A stretch of 50,532 nt of DNA. Origin: Phyllobacteriaceae bacterium. GTDB taxonomy: Bacteria; Pseudomonadota; Alphaproteobacteria; Rhizobiales; Rhizobiaceae. Of the stretch, positions 1-10,205 are shown piece by piece. Each line of letters starts with the position of its first letter. The stretch's first letter is position 1. The position numbers were made by a program, and so were the translations under genes. Location: contig JAJUHJ010000007.1 in the NCBI GenBank assembly GCA_029279965.1, forward strand, positions 1-50,532, given 5' to 3'. Below the pieces are notes generated by a model that was not told the DNA's origin, did not search any database, and saw only the letters and a program-made list of their open reading frames with translations.

Positions 1-762
1 CTATTGGCCGTTCCCGAACTGTATCGCCTGCAATGCTGTTCCGTTCCGCTTCAGCCATGCCTTGCAGCGATCCGTATCGGGACAAAGCTCACGACATAAC
101 GCCCAGAAGCGCGGCCCGTGGTTCATCTCCTTCAGATGCGCCACCTCGTGCGCAACCAGATAGTTGATGACGGCGGGCGGGGCCATCATGATGCGCCAGG
201 AGAAGGACAGCGTTCCGTCAGACGTGCAACTGCCCCAGCGGCTCCTTGTATCGCGATAACGGATCGCCTTTGCACTGCGCCCCACGGCCGCGGTATGTCT
301 GGCCACCAACATTTCGATGTCCTGCCGGGCCTCACGCTTGAGGAAGTCTGCGATGCGCCGCGGCAAATGTCTGCGATCCCCGTTCACGATCAGGGCGGGC
401 GCACCCTCGAAGGTGCTGCAAGCCACGGTGCCACGCCTGCCCGGCTCATGCACGATCAAGTGCGGCATGCCGCGCAGCGGTATCTTTATGCCCGGCCGCA
501 CCAGCGCCTGCTCCGGCAACGTCTTCAGCCGCTCCTCAAGCCAATTCTGATGACGTTCCAGAAAGCGGTCGATCTCTCGTGGCGCGAGCCCCGGCGGCAC
601 GGTCACCCGCAATCCTGTTCCGCCGGGCGCGATGCGCAGCGTCAGCCGCCGGGCGCGGTCGTTCTCCACGACCTTGAGCGGCAACTCCCGCCCGGCCACC
701 TTGTGCGTGCGGTCGGCGGGCGTCACCTTCAAGGCGGCTTTGCGGAAAGGACTGCGCAACAT
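1..762 (-). CDS. M48 / YgjP-type (DUF45, SprT-like) metallopeptidase
   Basis: Protein contains HEVAHLKEMNHGPRFW zinc-protease motif and RYRDTRSRWGSCTSDGTLSFSWR typical of YgjP/DUF45. Start taken at the ATG at 762 (MLRSPFRKAALK); the longer ORF upstream looks non-coding. Confidence 0.85.
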   Translation of the reverse strand: MLRSPFRKAALKVTPADRTHKVAGRELPLKVVENDRARRLTLRIAPGGTGLRVTVPPGLAPREIDRFLERHQNWLEERLKTLPEQALVRPGIKIPLRGMPHLIVHEPGRRGTVACSTFEGAPALIVNGDRRHLPRRIADFLKREARQDIEMLVARHTAAVGRSAKAIRYRDTRSRWGSCTSDGTLSFSWRIMMAPPAVINYLVAHEVAHLKEMNHGPRFWALCRELCPDTDRCKAWLKRNGTALQAIQFGNGQ

Positions 763-883
763 TCGGGCAGAATACTTGATTCGCCGGATTTCGCATCGGC
801 TGAAGACGGAACGAAAACGCGGGGGGATTCGCGAAAACGGCGCCACGAGGGCGCCGCCGCAACTGGTCGTATTGCTGACCGGC

Positions 884-1315
884 TTATCGGACGTCGGTTC
901 CGTCCGTTGTGCCCGGTGCTGGGGCCGGGTTGTTCTTGCGCTCGCGCATGAAGCGGTCGAACTCTTCCTGGTCCTTGGCACGGCGAAGCTCGCGCACATA
1001 CTCGTCAAATTCCTCGCGCATGGCCTCAAGCTTGCGCTGCTCCTCGGCCAGACGCTCCAGCTCCTTCTCGCGCCAGTCGTCAAACGCGACATTGCCGGTG
1101 CGCACATGTGCGCGGGATGCCCTGCGGCAGTTGGAGAACATGCCGTCGGTTGCGCGATTCACTTCACGTTTGAAGTCGCCCAGCCGGTCGCCCCAAAGAA
1201 TATAGGCGAGCATGGCAAGGCCCAACGGCCAGAACAGCATGAAGCCGATCACCATCAGGGCGATCGTTGCCGGCGTCCAGGCAGGACGGATCAATGCGGA
1301 TTGGGTCATCGTCAA
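884..1315 (-). CDS. DUF2852 domain-containing membrane protein
   Basis: N-terminal hydrophobic segment WTPATIALMVIGFMLFWPLGLAMLAYILWGDR followed by charged coiled-coil-like C-terminus, as in DUF2852 proteins. Confidence 0.75.
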   Translation of the reverse strand: MTMTQSALIRPAWTPATIALMVIGFMLFWPLGLAMLAYILWGDRLGDFKREVNRATDGMFSNCRRASRAHVRTGNVAFDDWREKELERLAEEQRKLEAMREEFDEYVRELRRAKDQEEFDRFMRERKNNPAPAPGTTDGTDVR

Positions 1316-1428
1316 CAGTTCCTCGGATTTGGATCAGGGGCTGCGGCCGCATTAGAAAAATGGGAACGTGCAGATGCTCTTTCAAGGCATGTCGTTCCAA
1401 AAACCCGGCCAGGGGCCAGGCTTTGCCG

Positions 1429-2202
1429 CTATGTTTTCCTGTCCACCATTGATGCCAGTATGCGCAACATCATGTCGATATCCTGCGGCCGCGACAGGCG
1501 GTGATCGCCGTCGCGGATCAGAGACAGCGTGACGTCATCCGCAGGCAGATGCTCGACCAGCCGCATGGCGTGGCTGTAAGGTACATCCGGATCGGCCATT
1601 CCCTGAAGAATGTGCACCGGGCAATGGGTATCGATGATCCCCTCCAGCACCCTGTTGGCGCGCCCGTCATCGAAGAGCGCTTTCGTATAGATGTTCGGCT
1701 CATCCGAATATTCGGAAGTCTCCTCGAAATATCCTTGCGCCTCCAGCGCCCGGCGCTGTGCGTCGGTCAGTTCCGGCTCCATGAGTTCGACGGTGAAATC
1801 CGGCGCGGGAGCAAGCAGCATGAGACCGGCGACGCGCTCCCCTTCGCCGGCTTTTTGAAGTTCCTGCACCATGCGCAGCGCGATCCATCCGCCCATGGAA
1901 GACCCCACCAGAACCTGTCGGCCCTTGGTGAAGCGGCGGAAGACGGCAAGGCTTTCTTCCAGCCAGCGTGAAATCGTCCCTTCGGTGAACTCACCGGCCG
2001 ATTCCCCATGGCCGGAATAATCGTGCCGCGTGGCGGCAAGGCCGTGCTCGCCCGCCCAGGCATCGAGGGCGGCGGCCTTGGTGCCCATCATGTCGGAACG
2101 ATAGCCGCCAAGCCACACGATCCCCGGTTCACGCCCGGGGCGATGGCGCACCGCGATGGCAATTCCTCCTACATCGATTTGGGTGGCTTCGTGCCGATCC
2201 AT
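1429..2202 (-). CDS. alpha/beta hydrolase
   Basis: Nucleophile elbow VGSSMGGW, oxyanion region WLGGYRSDMMGTKA, late His in RDGDHRLS. Start chosen at MDRHEATQ. Confidence 0.85.
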   Translation of the reverse strand: MDRHEATQIDVGGIAIAVRHRPGREPGIVWLGGYRSDMMGTKAAALDAWAGEHGLAATRHDYSGHGESAGEFTEGTISRWLEESLAVFRRFTKGRQVLVGSSMGGWIALRMVQELQKAGEGERVAGLMLLAPAPDFTVELMEPELTDAQRRALEAQGYFEETSEYSDEPNIYTKALFDDGRANRVLEGIIDTHCPVHILQGMADPDVPYSHAMRLVEHLPADDVTLSLIRDGDHRLSRPQDIDMMLRILASMVDRKT

Positions 2203-2306
2203 GACATCCTCCTGTGCTGCCCGTTCTCTCTTTTCCCGGCCTGTCCAGCGCATTTCGCAGCTGTTTTCACCCGCATCCGGCGTGATTCTTGCGCCCGGTT
2301 ATGCTA

Positions 2307-2335
2307 TTGACACGAGACCCGGCAAGCCCACATAG
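2307..2335 (+). promoter_or_regulatory. candidate sigma70-type promoter for infC (TTGACA-N17-ACATAG)
   Basis: Exact TTGACA at 2307-2312, 17-nt spacer, weak -10 ACATAG at 2330-2335, about 57 nt before the infC start. Confidence 0.45.
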
Positions 2336-2391
2336 CCATCCGCTTGCTCTCGGGGGCAAGAATATCGCCAACAATTGAGGAGATAACGACC

Positions 2392-2928
2392 ATTCGCAGA
2401 CCATTCAAAGCACCGCCGACCGTAAAGGAAGGCCCGCGTGCCAATCGTGAGATCCGGGTTCCACGGGTTCAACTCATCGACGACGAAGGTAACAATCGCG
2501 GCATTATCGCGACTGACGAGGCGCTGCGCACGGCTGAAGAGGCCGGCCTCGATCTCATCGAGGTATCGCCCAATGCAGACCCGCCGGTCTGCAAGATCGG
2601 CGATCTCGGCAGGATGAAATATCTGAGCCAGAAGAAAGCCGCCGAAGCCCGCAAGAAGCAGAAGACCATCGAGGTCAAAGAAATCAAGATGCGGCCGAAC
2701 ATCGATAGCCACGACTATGAGGTGAAGATGCGTGCCGTGCGCCGTTTCTTTGAAGAAGGCGACAAGGTCAAGCTGACGCTGCGCTTTCGCGGCCGCGAGA
2801 TGGCCCATCTGGAGCTTGGCATGAAGCTTCTCAACCGTGTCCGCGAGGATGTGGGGGAAATCGCCAAGGTCGAGGCCGAGCCGAAGCTCGAGGGCCGGCA
2901 GATGATGATGGTTCTGGCACCGCGTTGA
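2392..2928 (+). CDS. infC: translation initiation factor IF-3
   Basis: [35 protein letters not shown]...; start assigned to ATT at 2392, preceded by GAGGAG with suitable spacing. Confidence 0.95.
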   Translation: MRRPFKAPPTVKEGPRANREIRVPRVQLIDDEGNNRGIIATDEALRTAEEAGLDLIEVSPNADPPVCKIGDLGRMKYLSQKKAAEARKKQKTIEVKEIKMRPNIDSHDYEVKMRAVRRFFEEGDKVKLTLRFRGREMAHLELGMKLLNRVREDVGEIAKVEAEPKLEGRQMMMVLAPR

Positions 2929-3123
2929 TCTGCGGCGCAAAGCGCGCTGAGCATCGCGGGGAACACCGTTGGCATGGTGACGGTTGCGCTTTGCAGCGGC
3001 CGTCGGTATAAGGTCGCGTTTTCGTGAGCCGCCCGGCAGGGCATGCCGTGGCGGTTCCTAATGCTTCGGGCTCGCCGCCCGGAAAAAGAACAAGCGCCAC
3101 CGGCGCAGATTTGGAGAAGCAAA

Positions 3124-3324
3124 ATGCCCAAGATGAAGACCAAGTCTTCCGTCAAGAAGCGGTTCAAGGTAACCGCCACCGGCAGAGTCAAAGTGCAGGC
3201 CGCGGGCAAGCGGCACGGCATGATCAAACGTTCCAACAAGTTCATCCGCAATGCGCGGGGCACGATGGTGCTTTCCGATCCCGATACGAAGATCGTGAAG
3301 CAGTTCATGCCCTACAGCCGCTAA
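3124..3324 (+). CDS. rpmI: 50S ribosomal protein L35
   Basis: [47 protein letters not shown], canonical L35. Confidence 0.97.
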   Translation: MPKMKTKSSVKKRFKVTATGRVKVQAAGKRHGMIKRSNKFIRNARGTMVLSDPDTKIVKQFMPYSR

Positions 3325-3357
3325 GCGGATCGAGGAACAGTTTAAGGAGATCATGTC

Positions 3358-3759
3358 ATGGCACGTGTGAAAAGGGGCGTTACCGCCCACGCCAAGCACA
3401 AGAAGGTTCTGAAATCCGCCAAGGGCTTTTACGGACGCCGCAAGAACACCATTCGCGTCGCCAAGCAGGCGGTTGAGAAGTCGCTTCAGTACGCCTATCG
3501 CTACCGCAAGGCGCGCAAGCGCAATTTCCGGGCGCTGTGGGTTCAGCGCATCAATGCCGCCGCGCGCGAGCATGGGCTGACCTACGGGCGCTTCATCGAC
3601 GGGCTGAACAAGGCCGGCGTCGAGATCGACCGCAAGGTGCTGGCCGACATGGCCGTGCACGAGCCGCAGGCATTTGCCGCGCTCGTGGACAAGTCGAAAG
3701 GCGCCTTGGAGTACCTGAAGAACACAACGCCAAACGCATTTGAGAGCGCTGTCGGCTAG
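3358..3759 (+). CDS. rplT: 50S ribosomal protein L20
   Basis: [42 protein letters not shown], canonical L20; follows rpmI. Confidence 0.98.
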   Translation: MARVKRGVTAHAKHKKVLKSAKGFYGRRKNTIRVAKQAVEKSLQYAYRYRKARKRNFRALWVQRINAAAREHGLTYGRFIDGLNKAGVEIDRKVLADMAVHEPQAFAALVDKSKGALEYLKNTTPNAFESAVG

Positions 3760-3791
3760 CCAGCGCTCCCGAAGCAGAGCAGATTTTCGGG

Positions 3792-3824
3792 AACCCGCGC
3801 TGGCTGGGCTGGCGCGGGTTTTTT
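3792..3824 (+). terminator. intrinsic terminator/attenuator between rplT and pheS
   Basis: Perfect 9-bp stem AACCCGCGC (3792-3800) / GCGCGGGTT (3812-3820), followed by T-run TTTTTT ending at 3824. Confidence 0.75.
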
Positions 3825-3877
3825 CATGATCGGAGAATAAGGGGCGGCTCGGCCCGGTGCCGGGGATAGAGGAAAAT

Positions 3878-4963
3878 ATGGACGACCTGGACCAACTGGA
3901 AAAATCGATCCTGGAAGAGATCTCGGCGGCCGGCGACGAGCAGGCGCTGGAAAATGTGCGTATCTCCGCACTCGGCAAGAAGGGCACAATCTCCGAGAAG
4001 CTGAAAACGCTTGGCGCCATGACACCCCAGGAACGGCAAGTCATGGGTCCGGCCATCAATGGCCTCAAGAGCCGCGTCAGCGACGCGTTGAGCGTCCGCC
4101 GTTCGGCGCTGCGCGATGCGGCGATCGCCGCCCGGCTGGAGCGCGAGAAAGTGGACGTGACGCTGCCGGTCCCTCGCGCGCCGGCCGAGCGCGGCCGCAT
4201 CCACCCCATCACGCAGGTGATTGACGAGATCACCGCCATCTTCGGCGATCTCGGCTTCTCGATCGCCGAGGGCCCCGACATCGAGACGGACCATTACAAT
4301 TTCACCGCGCTCAATTTTCCCGAGGGCCATCCCGCCCGCGAAATGCACGACACTTTCTTCTTCGAGCCGGATGAAAAAGGCGAACGCAAGCTTTTGCGCA
4401 CGCATACGTCCCCTGTGCAGATCCGCACGATGGAAGCGCAGAAGCCACCGATCCGCATCATCATACCCGGGAAGACCTACCGCGCGGATTCGGATGCCAC
4501 TCACACACCGATGTTTCACCAGCTCGAAGGTCTGGTGATCGACAAGACGGCCAACATCGCCAACATGAAATGGGTGCTGACCGAGTTCTGCAAAGCCTAT
4601 TTCGAGGTGCCGCAGCTTACCATGCGCTTCCGGCCAAGCTTCTTTCCTTTCACGGAGCCGAGCTTGGAGGTGGACATACAGTGCGACCGCTCTCGCCCCG
4701 GAGAAGTGCGTTTTGGCGAGGGCAAGGACTGGATGGAGATTCTGGGCTGCGGCATGGTGCATCCCAACGTGCTGCGTCATGGCGGGCTGGATCCGGACGA
4801 GTATCAGGGCTTCGCCTGGGGCATGGGCATCGACCGCATCGCCATGCTGAAATACGGGATGCCTGATCTTCGCGCCTTTTTTGATGCCGATGTTCGCTGG
4901 CTTCAGCACTACGGCTTCCGCCCTCTTGATCTGCCGACGCTGTTCGGCGGATTGAGCAGCTGA
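3878..4963 (+). CDS. pheS: phenylalanine--tRNA ligase alpha subunit
   Basis: Class II aaRS motifs: [83 protein letters not shown]. Confidence 0.97.
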   Translation: MDDLDQLEKSILEEISAAGDEQALENVRISALGKKGTISEKLKTLGAMTPQERQVMGPAINGLKSRVSDALSVRRSALRDAAIAARLEREKVDVTLPVPRAPAERGRIHPITQVIDEITAIFGDLGFSIAEGPDIETDHYNFTALNFPEGHPAREMHDTFFFEPDEKGERKLLRTHTSPVQIRTMEAQKPPIRIIIPGKTYRADSDATHTPMFHQLEGLVIDKTANIANMKWVLTEFCKAYFEVPQLTMRFRPSFFPFTEPSLEVDIQCDRSRPGEVRFGEGKDWMEILGCGMVHPNVLRHGGLDPDEYQGFAWGMGIDRIAMLKYGMPDLRAFFDADVRWLQHYGFRPLDLPTLFGGLSS

Positions 4964-4989
4964 TTTTATTCCAGGCAGGTTGAACGACA

Positions 4990-7395
4990 ATGAAATTCAC
5001 TCTCTCCTGGCTCAAGGAGCACCTTGAAACCGAGGCCACGCTCGACGAGATCGTGGAAACGCTGACCATGATCGGGCTCGAGGTCGAGTCCGTCGATGAC
5101 AAGGCTGCGCTGAAGCCCTTTGTCATCGCCAAGGTGCTGACGGCGGAAAAACATCCCGATGCCGACAGGCTGAAGGTGCTTTCGGTTGACACAGGCAGCG
5201 GCGCCCCGGTGCAGGTGGTCTGCGGCGCCCCTAACGCGCGTGCGGGCCTTATCGGCGCCTTCGCCGCGCCCGGCACCTACGTGCCCGGCATCGACACAAC
5301 GCTTGCGGTTGGAAAGATCCGTGGCGTGGAAAGCCATGGCATGATGTGTTCCGAACGCGAGTTGCAGCTTTCGGACGAGCACACCGGCATCATCGACCTT
5401 GCCGAGGATGCGCCGGTGGGCAAGTCCTTTGCCGAATGGGCAAAACTCGACGATCCCGTCATTGAAATCGGGCTGACGCCCAACCGGCCTGACTGCACGG
5501 GCGTCCACGGCATCGCGCGCGACCTTGCCGCCGCCGGCCTCGGCACGCTCAAGAACGGTGCGGTGGAGCCGGTAAAGGGTGTGGGCGAATGCCCGGTGAA
5601 CGTCACCATCGAGGCGCCTGAATTGTGCCCCGGATTCGCGCTCAGGCTCGTGCGTGGCGTGAAGAACGGCCCATCGCCACGATGGCTGCAGCAGCGGCTG
5701 ATTGCCATCGGGCTTCGCCCCATCAATGCGCTGGTGGACATTACGAACTACATCACCTTCGACCGCGGGCGGCCACTGCACGTGTTCGATGCTGCCAAGG
5801 TGAAGGGTGATCTCGTCATCCGCCGCGCCAAGAAAGGCGAGACGGTTCTGGCGCTCGACGCGCGCGAATATGAGCTGAACGAGCAGGTTTGCGTGATCGC
5901 CGATCAGAGCGGCGTGGAATCCATTGCCGGCGTTATGGGCGGCGAGGCATCCGGCTGTGACGAGACAACGACGGACGTGCTGATCGAGTCGGCGCTCTGG
6001 GACCCTCTCAACATCGCACGCACGGGGCGCGATCTCGGCATCATCACCGACGCCCGCTACCGTTTCGAGCGCGGCGTCGATCCGGAGTTCATGGTGCCGG
6101 GCCTGGAACTGGCGACGCGCATGGTGCTCGACCTGTGCGGCGGCGAGACCTCTGGAGCACGCGTGGTCGGGTATAAAGGCCACACGCCGAAGGTCGTCTC
6201 CTTTCCCACCGCCGAGGTGAAGCGGCTGACCGGCCTGGATGTCCCGCGCGAGGAGAGCCTTGCCATACTTTCCCGCCTCGGTTTCGAGCCTCAGGGCAGC
6301 GATGATGTGGTTGACGTCACCGTTCCCTCATGGCGTCCGGATGTCGACGGCAAGGCCGATCTCGTTGAAGAGGTCATGCGCATTCACGGCGTAAATCAAA
6401 TCGAGCCGCAGGTGATGGTTTCGAAGGATACGGTCGGCGGCCGCATTCTTACGGCAAGCCAGATCCGCATGCGGGCGGCAAAGCGTGCGCTCGGTGTGCG
6501 CGGCATGATGGAAGCCGTCACCTGGTCCTTCATCGCGGAGGAGCATGCGCGCCTGTTTTCCGGGAACCGCAAGCTAATCAAGCTTGCCAACCCGATCACG
6601 TCCGACATGTCCACCATGCGGCCTTCGCTGTTGCCGGGATTGATCGCCGCCGCGCAGCGCAATGCCGATCGCGGTTTTGCCGATGTGGCGCTGTTCGAGG
6701 TCTCCGGCGCCTATGAAGGCGACCGGGCGGAGGACCAGCGCCGCGTCGCGGCGGGCGTCCGCCGCGGTACGGCGCGGCTGGAGGCGCGGGGTCGCCACTG
6801 GTCGGGCAATGCCGCGCCCGTCGATGTGTTCGAGGCCAAGGCTGACGCGCTGGCGGTGCTCGAAGCCTGTGGCGCGCCGGTGGACAAGTTGCAGATCGAG
6901 GCCGGCGGGCCGGAGTGGTATCATCCAGGCCGTTCCGGCACGGTCAAGCTCGGGCCGAAGATCATTCTTGCCACCTTCGGCGAGTTCCATCCGAAAACGC
7001 TGGAGACGATGGATGTCTCAGGACCGCTCTGCGGATTCGAGATCTTCATCGACGCGATTCCCGAGCCGAAAGCTCGCGCCACCCGCACCAAGTCGCGTCT
7101 TGACCTTTCGCCGTTCCAGGCGGTCAAGCGCGATTTCGCCTTCGTGGTGGACAACACCGTCGAGGCCACGCACCTGACGCGCGCTGCGGCCGCCGCCGAC
7201 AAAAAGCTGATCAGCGACGTCAGCGTGTTCGATGTCTTCGAAGGCCCCTCCCTGGGAGAGGGGAAGAAGTCCATAGCGATCGAGGTCACGATCCAGCCGA
7301 CCGAGCGCACGCTCACAGACGAAGATTTTGAGGCGCTGGCCGGGCGTATCGTGGAAAATATCGGCAAACAGACCGGCGGTGTCTTGCGCTCCTGA
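4990..7395 (+). CDS. pheT: phenylalanine--tRNA ligase beta subunit
   Basis: 801 aa, [33 protein letters not shown]..., tRNA-binding OB fold, B5 and ferredoxin-like anticodon-binding C-terminus; follows pheS. Confidence 0.97.
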   Translation: MKFTLSWLKEHLETEATLDEIVETLTMIGLEVESVDDKAALKPFVIAKVLTAEKHPDADRLKVLSVDTGSGAPVQVVCGAPNARAGLIGAFAAPGTYVPGIDTTLAVGKIRGVESHGMMCSERELQLSDEHTGIIDLAEDAPVGKSFAEWAKLDDPVIEIGLTPNRPDCTGVHGIARDLAAAGLGTLKNGAVEPVKGVGECPVNVTIEAPELCPGFALRLVRGVKNGPSPRWLQQRLIAIGLRPINALVDITNYITFDRGRPLHVFDAAKVKGDLVIRRAKKGETVLALDAREYELNEQVCVIADQSGVESIAGVMGGEASGCDETTTDVLIESALWDPLNIARTGRDLGIITDARYRFERGVDPEFMVPGLELATRMVLDLCGGETSGARVVGYKGHTPKVVSFPTAEVKRLTGLDVPREESLAILSRLGFEPQGSDDVVDVTVPSWRPDVDGKADLVEEVMRIHGVNQIEPQVMVSKDTVGGRILTASQIRMRAAKRALGVRGMMEAVTWSFIAEEHARLFSGNRKLIKLANPITSDMSTMRPSLLPGLIAAAQRNADRGFADVALFEVSGAYEGDRAEDQRRVAAGVRRGTARLEARGRHWSGNAAPVDVFEAKADALAVLEACGAPVDKLQIEAGGPEWYHPGRSGTVKLGPKIILATFGEFHPKTLETMDVSGPLCGFEIFIDAIPEPKARATRTKSRLDLSPFQAVKRDFAFVVDNTVEATHLTRAAAAADKKLISDVSVFDVFEGPSLGEGKKSIAIEVTIQPTERTLTDEDFEALAGRIVENIGKQTGGVLRS

Positions 7396-7550
7396 CGGGC
7401 AAAAACGAGAAACGATGCAGGCGCAGGGTGAACAATTCTGCGCTTCTGCCTCACGAGCGTTTCCGATCAAAAGGAGAACTTTTCGTGAACCTCCCAACCC
7501 GCAACCATATCATAGGTTGCATCCGGTTGTAGAGGCGGAACATGGAGAGC

Positions 7551-8498
7551 CTATCTCGCCCCCCGGCGTGCCTCCACCGCATCCCAGAAGAGCGCGGCAA
7601 TATCGGCGCCGCCGAACTTCGCCACCTCACGAACACCAGTGGGCGACGTTACATTGATCTCCGTGAGATAGTCGCCGATCACGTCAATCCCCACCAGGAT
7701 GAATCCGCGCTCCTTGAGTGCCGGACCAATACGCGCGCATATTTCGCGTTCGCGCGGTGTGATCCCGGCCGGCTCCGCGCGTCCGCCCACATGCATGTTG
7801 GAACGTGAATCATGCTCGGCGGGCACACGATTGATGGCACCCACAGGCTCGCCCTCTATCAGCAGGATGCGCTTGTCCCCGCCGCGAACCTCCTTCAAAT
7901 AACGTTGAACGATGTATGGCTCGCGGAACATCTGTTCAAAGAGCTCCAGAAGCGCCGCCAGGTTCCGATCAGCTTCCTGCAGGTGGAAAATACCGGCCCC
8001 GCCATTGCCGTAGAGCGGCTTGACGATGATGTCCCCGTGCTGCTTGCGGAAAGCGTCGACTTCCTTCGGATCGCGCGTGATCAGCGTTTCCGGCATCAGG
8101 TCCGGGAACTCGGTGACGAATATCTTTTCCGGGCTGTTGCGGACCCAGACGGGGTCGTTGACGACAAGCGTTTGAGGATGGATGCGCTCCAGAATGTGGG
8201 TGGTGGTGATATAGTGCATGTCAAACGGCGGGTCCTGCCGCAACAGCACCACATCCATCTCCGTCAGGTCGGCCGAACGCGGCTCACCTAGCGTGAAATG
8301 ATTGCCCGGCTCGTCGCGTACCTGCAGCGCCTCGACCGTGGCGATTGCCCGGCTGTCCCGCTGCGACAGGCGATCGGGCGTGTAATGCCACAGGGCGTGC
8401 CCCCGCCGCTCTGCCTCCAGCGCCAGGGCGAAGGTGGTGTCACCGGCGATCGAGACCGTCGAAATATGATCCATCTGGATGGCAATTTTGAGCGACAT
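7551..8498 (-). CDS. gshB: glutathione synthase
   Basis: [37 protein letters not shown]-grasp motifs [15 protein letters not shown] and [17 protein letters not shown]. Confidence 0.93.
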   Translation of the reverse strand: MSLKIAIQMDHISTVSIAGDTTFALALEAERRGHALWHYTPDRLSQRDSRAIATVEALQVRDEPGNHFTLGEPRSADLTEMDVVLLRQDPPFDMHYITTTHILERIHPQTLVVNDPVWVRNSPEKIFVTEFPDLMPETLITRDPKEVDAFRKQHGDIIVKPLYGNGGAGIFHLQEADRNLAALLELFEQMFREPYIVQRYLKEVRGGDKRILLIEGEPVGAINRVPAEHDSRSNMHVGGRAEPAGITPREREICARIGPALKERGFILVGIDVIGDYLTEINVTSPTGVREVAKFGGADIAALFWDAVEARRGAR

Positions 8499-8678
8499 GC
8501 GAAGGCTCTCCTCGTGCGGAACTTGATTCTTGCCGCGCCGGCGCAGATGACGTCGCCCCGGCTTTTCTGTCAAGCATCGGGTTGGGCTGCTGCCTCCGCA
8601 CCACATAGACCAGTAATCTGTAACGAAAGGTCCGAAGTGAGTGCAATGTTACCATTCATAAAGGGTTAGCCTGCATCT

Positions 8679-10100
8679 ATGCTAAGCAGATTTTCCAGAA
8701 TGGATCGAAATCTGGCCGACTGCCGCATCAGATTTATCGAAGGGGAAGAAGGAATGCCGTCAAGGCAGCTCATCCGGCGGAGGATCAGCCCCTACGAGGA
8801 TAGCACCGTCTTGACGGACCCGTTGACCGGGCTCGGCAATTTGCGTCGGTTTATCGACAAGATTAACCGTCTTATTTCCGAGAGAGCCGACGATCCGGCC
8901 CCTTTCGCCATCGGCGTGGCGGATCTCGACGGCTTCAAACCGATCAACGACCTGTTCGGACGGGGAGCTGGTGATGCAATCCTGCAGCAGGTCGCCATGC
9001 GCCTGCGGGCGGCAATGGAGGAAAACGCCACCGTTACCCGGATCGGGGCCGACGAATTCGCCTTCCTTTTACCGATGGTCTTCAGCGAGGGAACGGCAGC
9101 GGAACGGGCGCAGATGCTGATTGAAATCCTGTCCGCACCCTACCATGTCGGGCAGCGCACCGCCCGTCTCTCCGCCTCGGCTGGCTGCTCCCTTTTCTAT
9201 TCGGAAGAGGATACGGCCGAACTCCTTTTGAGTAAGGCCGAGACTGCCCTCTACCAGGCCAAACGCAGCGGGCGCGGCACGGTCATGGTCTACACTCGCG
9301 AGATGGAAGACGCCGCCAAACGGGCGACACACATTGAGCAGGCGCTTCGACGCGCGGTGGCGGCAGGCGAGGTGGAGCCGCATTTCCAGCCTATCGTTGA
9401 CCTCTCGTCGCGGCAGGTCGTGGGATTCGAGACGTTGGCGCGCTGGACCGATCGCGATCTTGGCGAGGTGGCGCCGGCTGTCTTTATTCCCATTGCGGAG
9501 GAACGGGGCGTTATCGGACAATTGTCACAGCTCATGCTGAGGAAAGCCGCCCAGGCGGCGCGGGACTGGCCGAAGGAGCTGTTCCTCTCCTTCAATCTGT
9601 CGCCTTCTCAACTGGTCGACCAGAACACCGCCCAGCACATCTTGAATATCCTGGAGCAAACCTCATTCGACCCGCGCCGGCTGGAAATCGAGATCACCGA
9701 AAACGGGCTGATGAGCGATCCCGCGTCAGCCAAGCGGATCCTCCAGGATCTGCGTAGAAGAGGCATCCGGGTCTCGCTCGACGACTTTGGCACAGGCCAA
9801 TCGAGTCTTGGCCGGCTTCGTGAATTCGCTTTCGACAAGTTGAAAATCGACCGCACCTTCGTTTCTTCCATTCTCGACGACCGGCCCTCGGAGCACATCA
9901 TCCGCGCCATTCTGGCAATGTGCGAGGGTCTCGGCATGGAAGTCGTCGCCGAAGGCATCGAAGAGGAGGCGCAGGCGGAACGCCTGGTGCAGTTCGGTTG
10001 CAGCGGTGGTCAGGGCCATCTTTTTGGCAGGCCTCGGAATGCGCATCATACCCTCAGCTATCTGCATGAGAGCGTTTACCCGAGCAAGTATGCGGGCTAA
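8679..10100 (+). CDS. GGDEF (degenerate GADEF) plus EAL (ETL) domain protein, cyclic-di-GMP related
   Basis: DLDGFKPINDLFGRGAGD, RIGADEFAFLLP, then VGFETLARW, FNLSPSQL, EITENGLM, DDFGTGQSSLGRL, KIDRTF, AEGIEEE. Start codon uncertain (8679, 8703 or 8754). Confidence 0.9.
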   Translation: MLSRFSRMDRNLADCRIRFIEGEEGMPSRQLIRRRISPYEDSTVLTDPLTGLGNLRRFIDKINRLISERADDPAPFAIGVADLDGFKPINDLFGRGAGDAILQQVAMRLRAAMEENATVTRIGADEFAFLLPMVFSEGTAAERAQMLIEILSAPYHVGQRTARLSASAGCSLFYSEEDTAELLLSKAETALYQAKRSGRGTVMVYTREMEDAAKRATHIEQALRRAVAAGEVEPHFQPIVDLSSRQVVGFETLARWTDRDLGEVAPAVFIPIAEERGVIGQLSQLMLRKAAQAARDWPKELFLSFNLSPSQLVDQNTAQHILNILEQTSFDPRRLEIEITENGLMSDPASAKRILQDLRRRGIRVSLDDFGTGQSSLGRLREFAFDKLKIDRTFVSSILDDRPSEHIIRAILAMCEGLGMEVVAEGIEEEAQAERLVQFGCSGGQGHLFGRPRNAHHTLSYLHESVYPSKYAG

Positions 10101-10205
10101 CAACCGGTTTTTGGCAGTCGGGGCTTCACACCTACGGAAACCGATTCCGGTTTTCACACCGAATGCGATATCCTTGTGCATTCAAGCAAAGGCGAGATGG
10201 TCACA

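Noticed and set aside
3359-3759. Frameshifted alternative ORF 3537-3743 inside rplT
   Set aside because: Out-of-frame high-GC translation of rplT with no support.
3824-4990. 388-aa minus ORF opposite pheS (also 407-aa ORF 3058-4281 and 405-aa ORF 4966-6183)
   Set aside because: Antisense to pheS, pheT and ribosomal protein genes; composition typical of shadow ORFs, no domain recognised.
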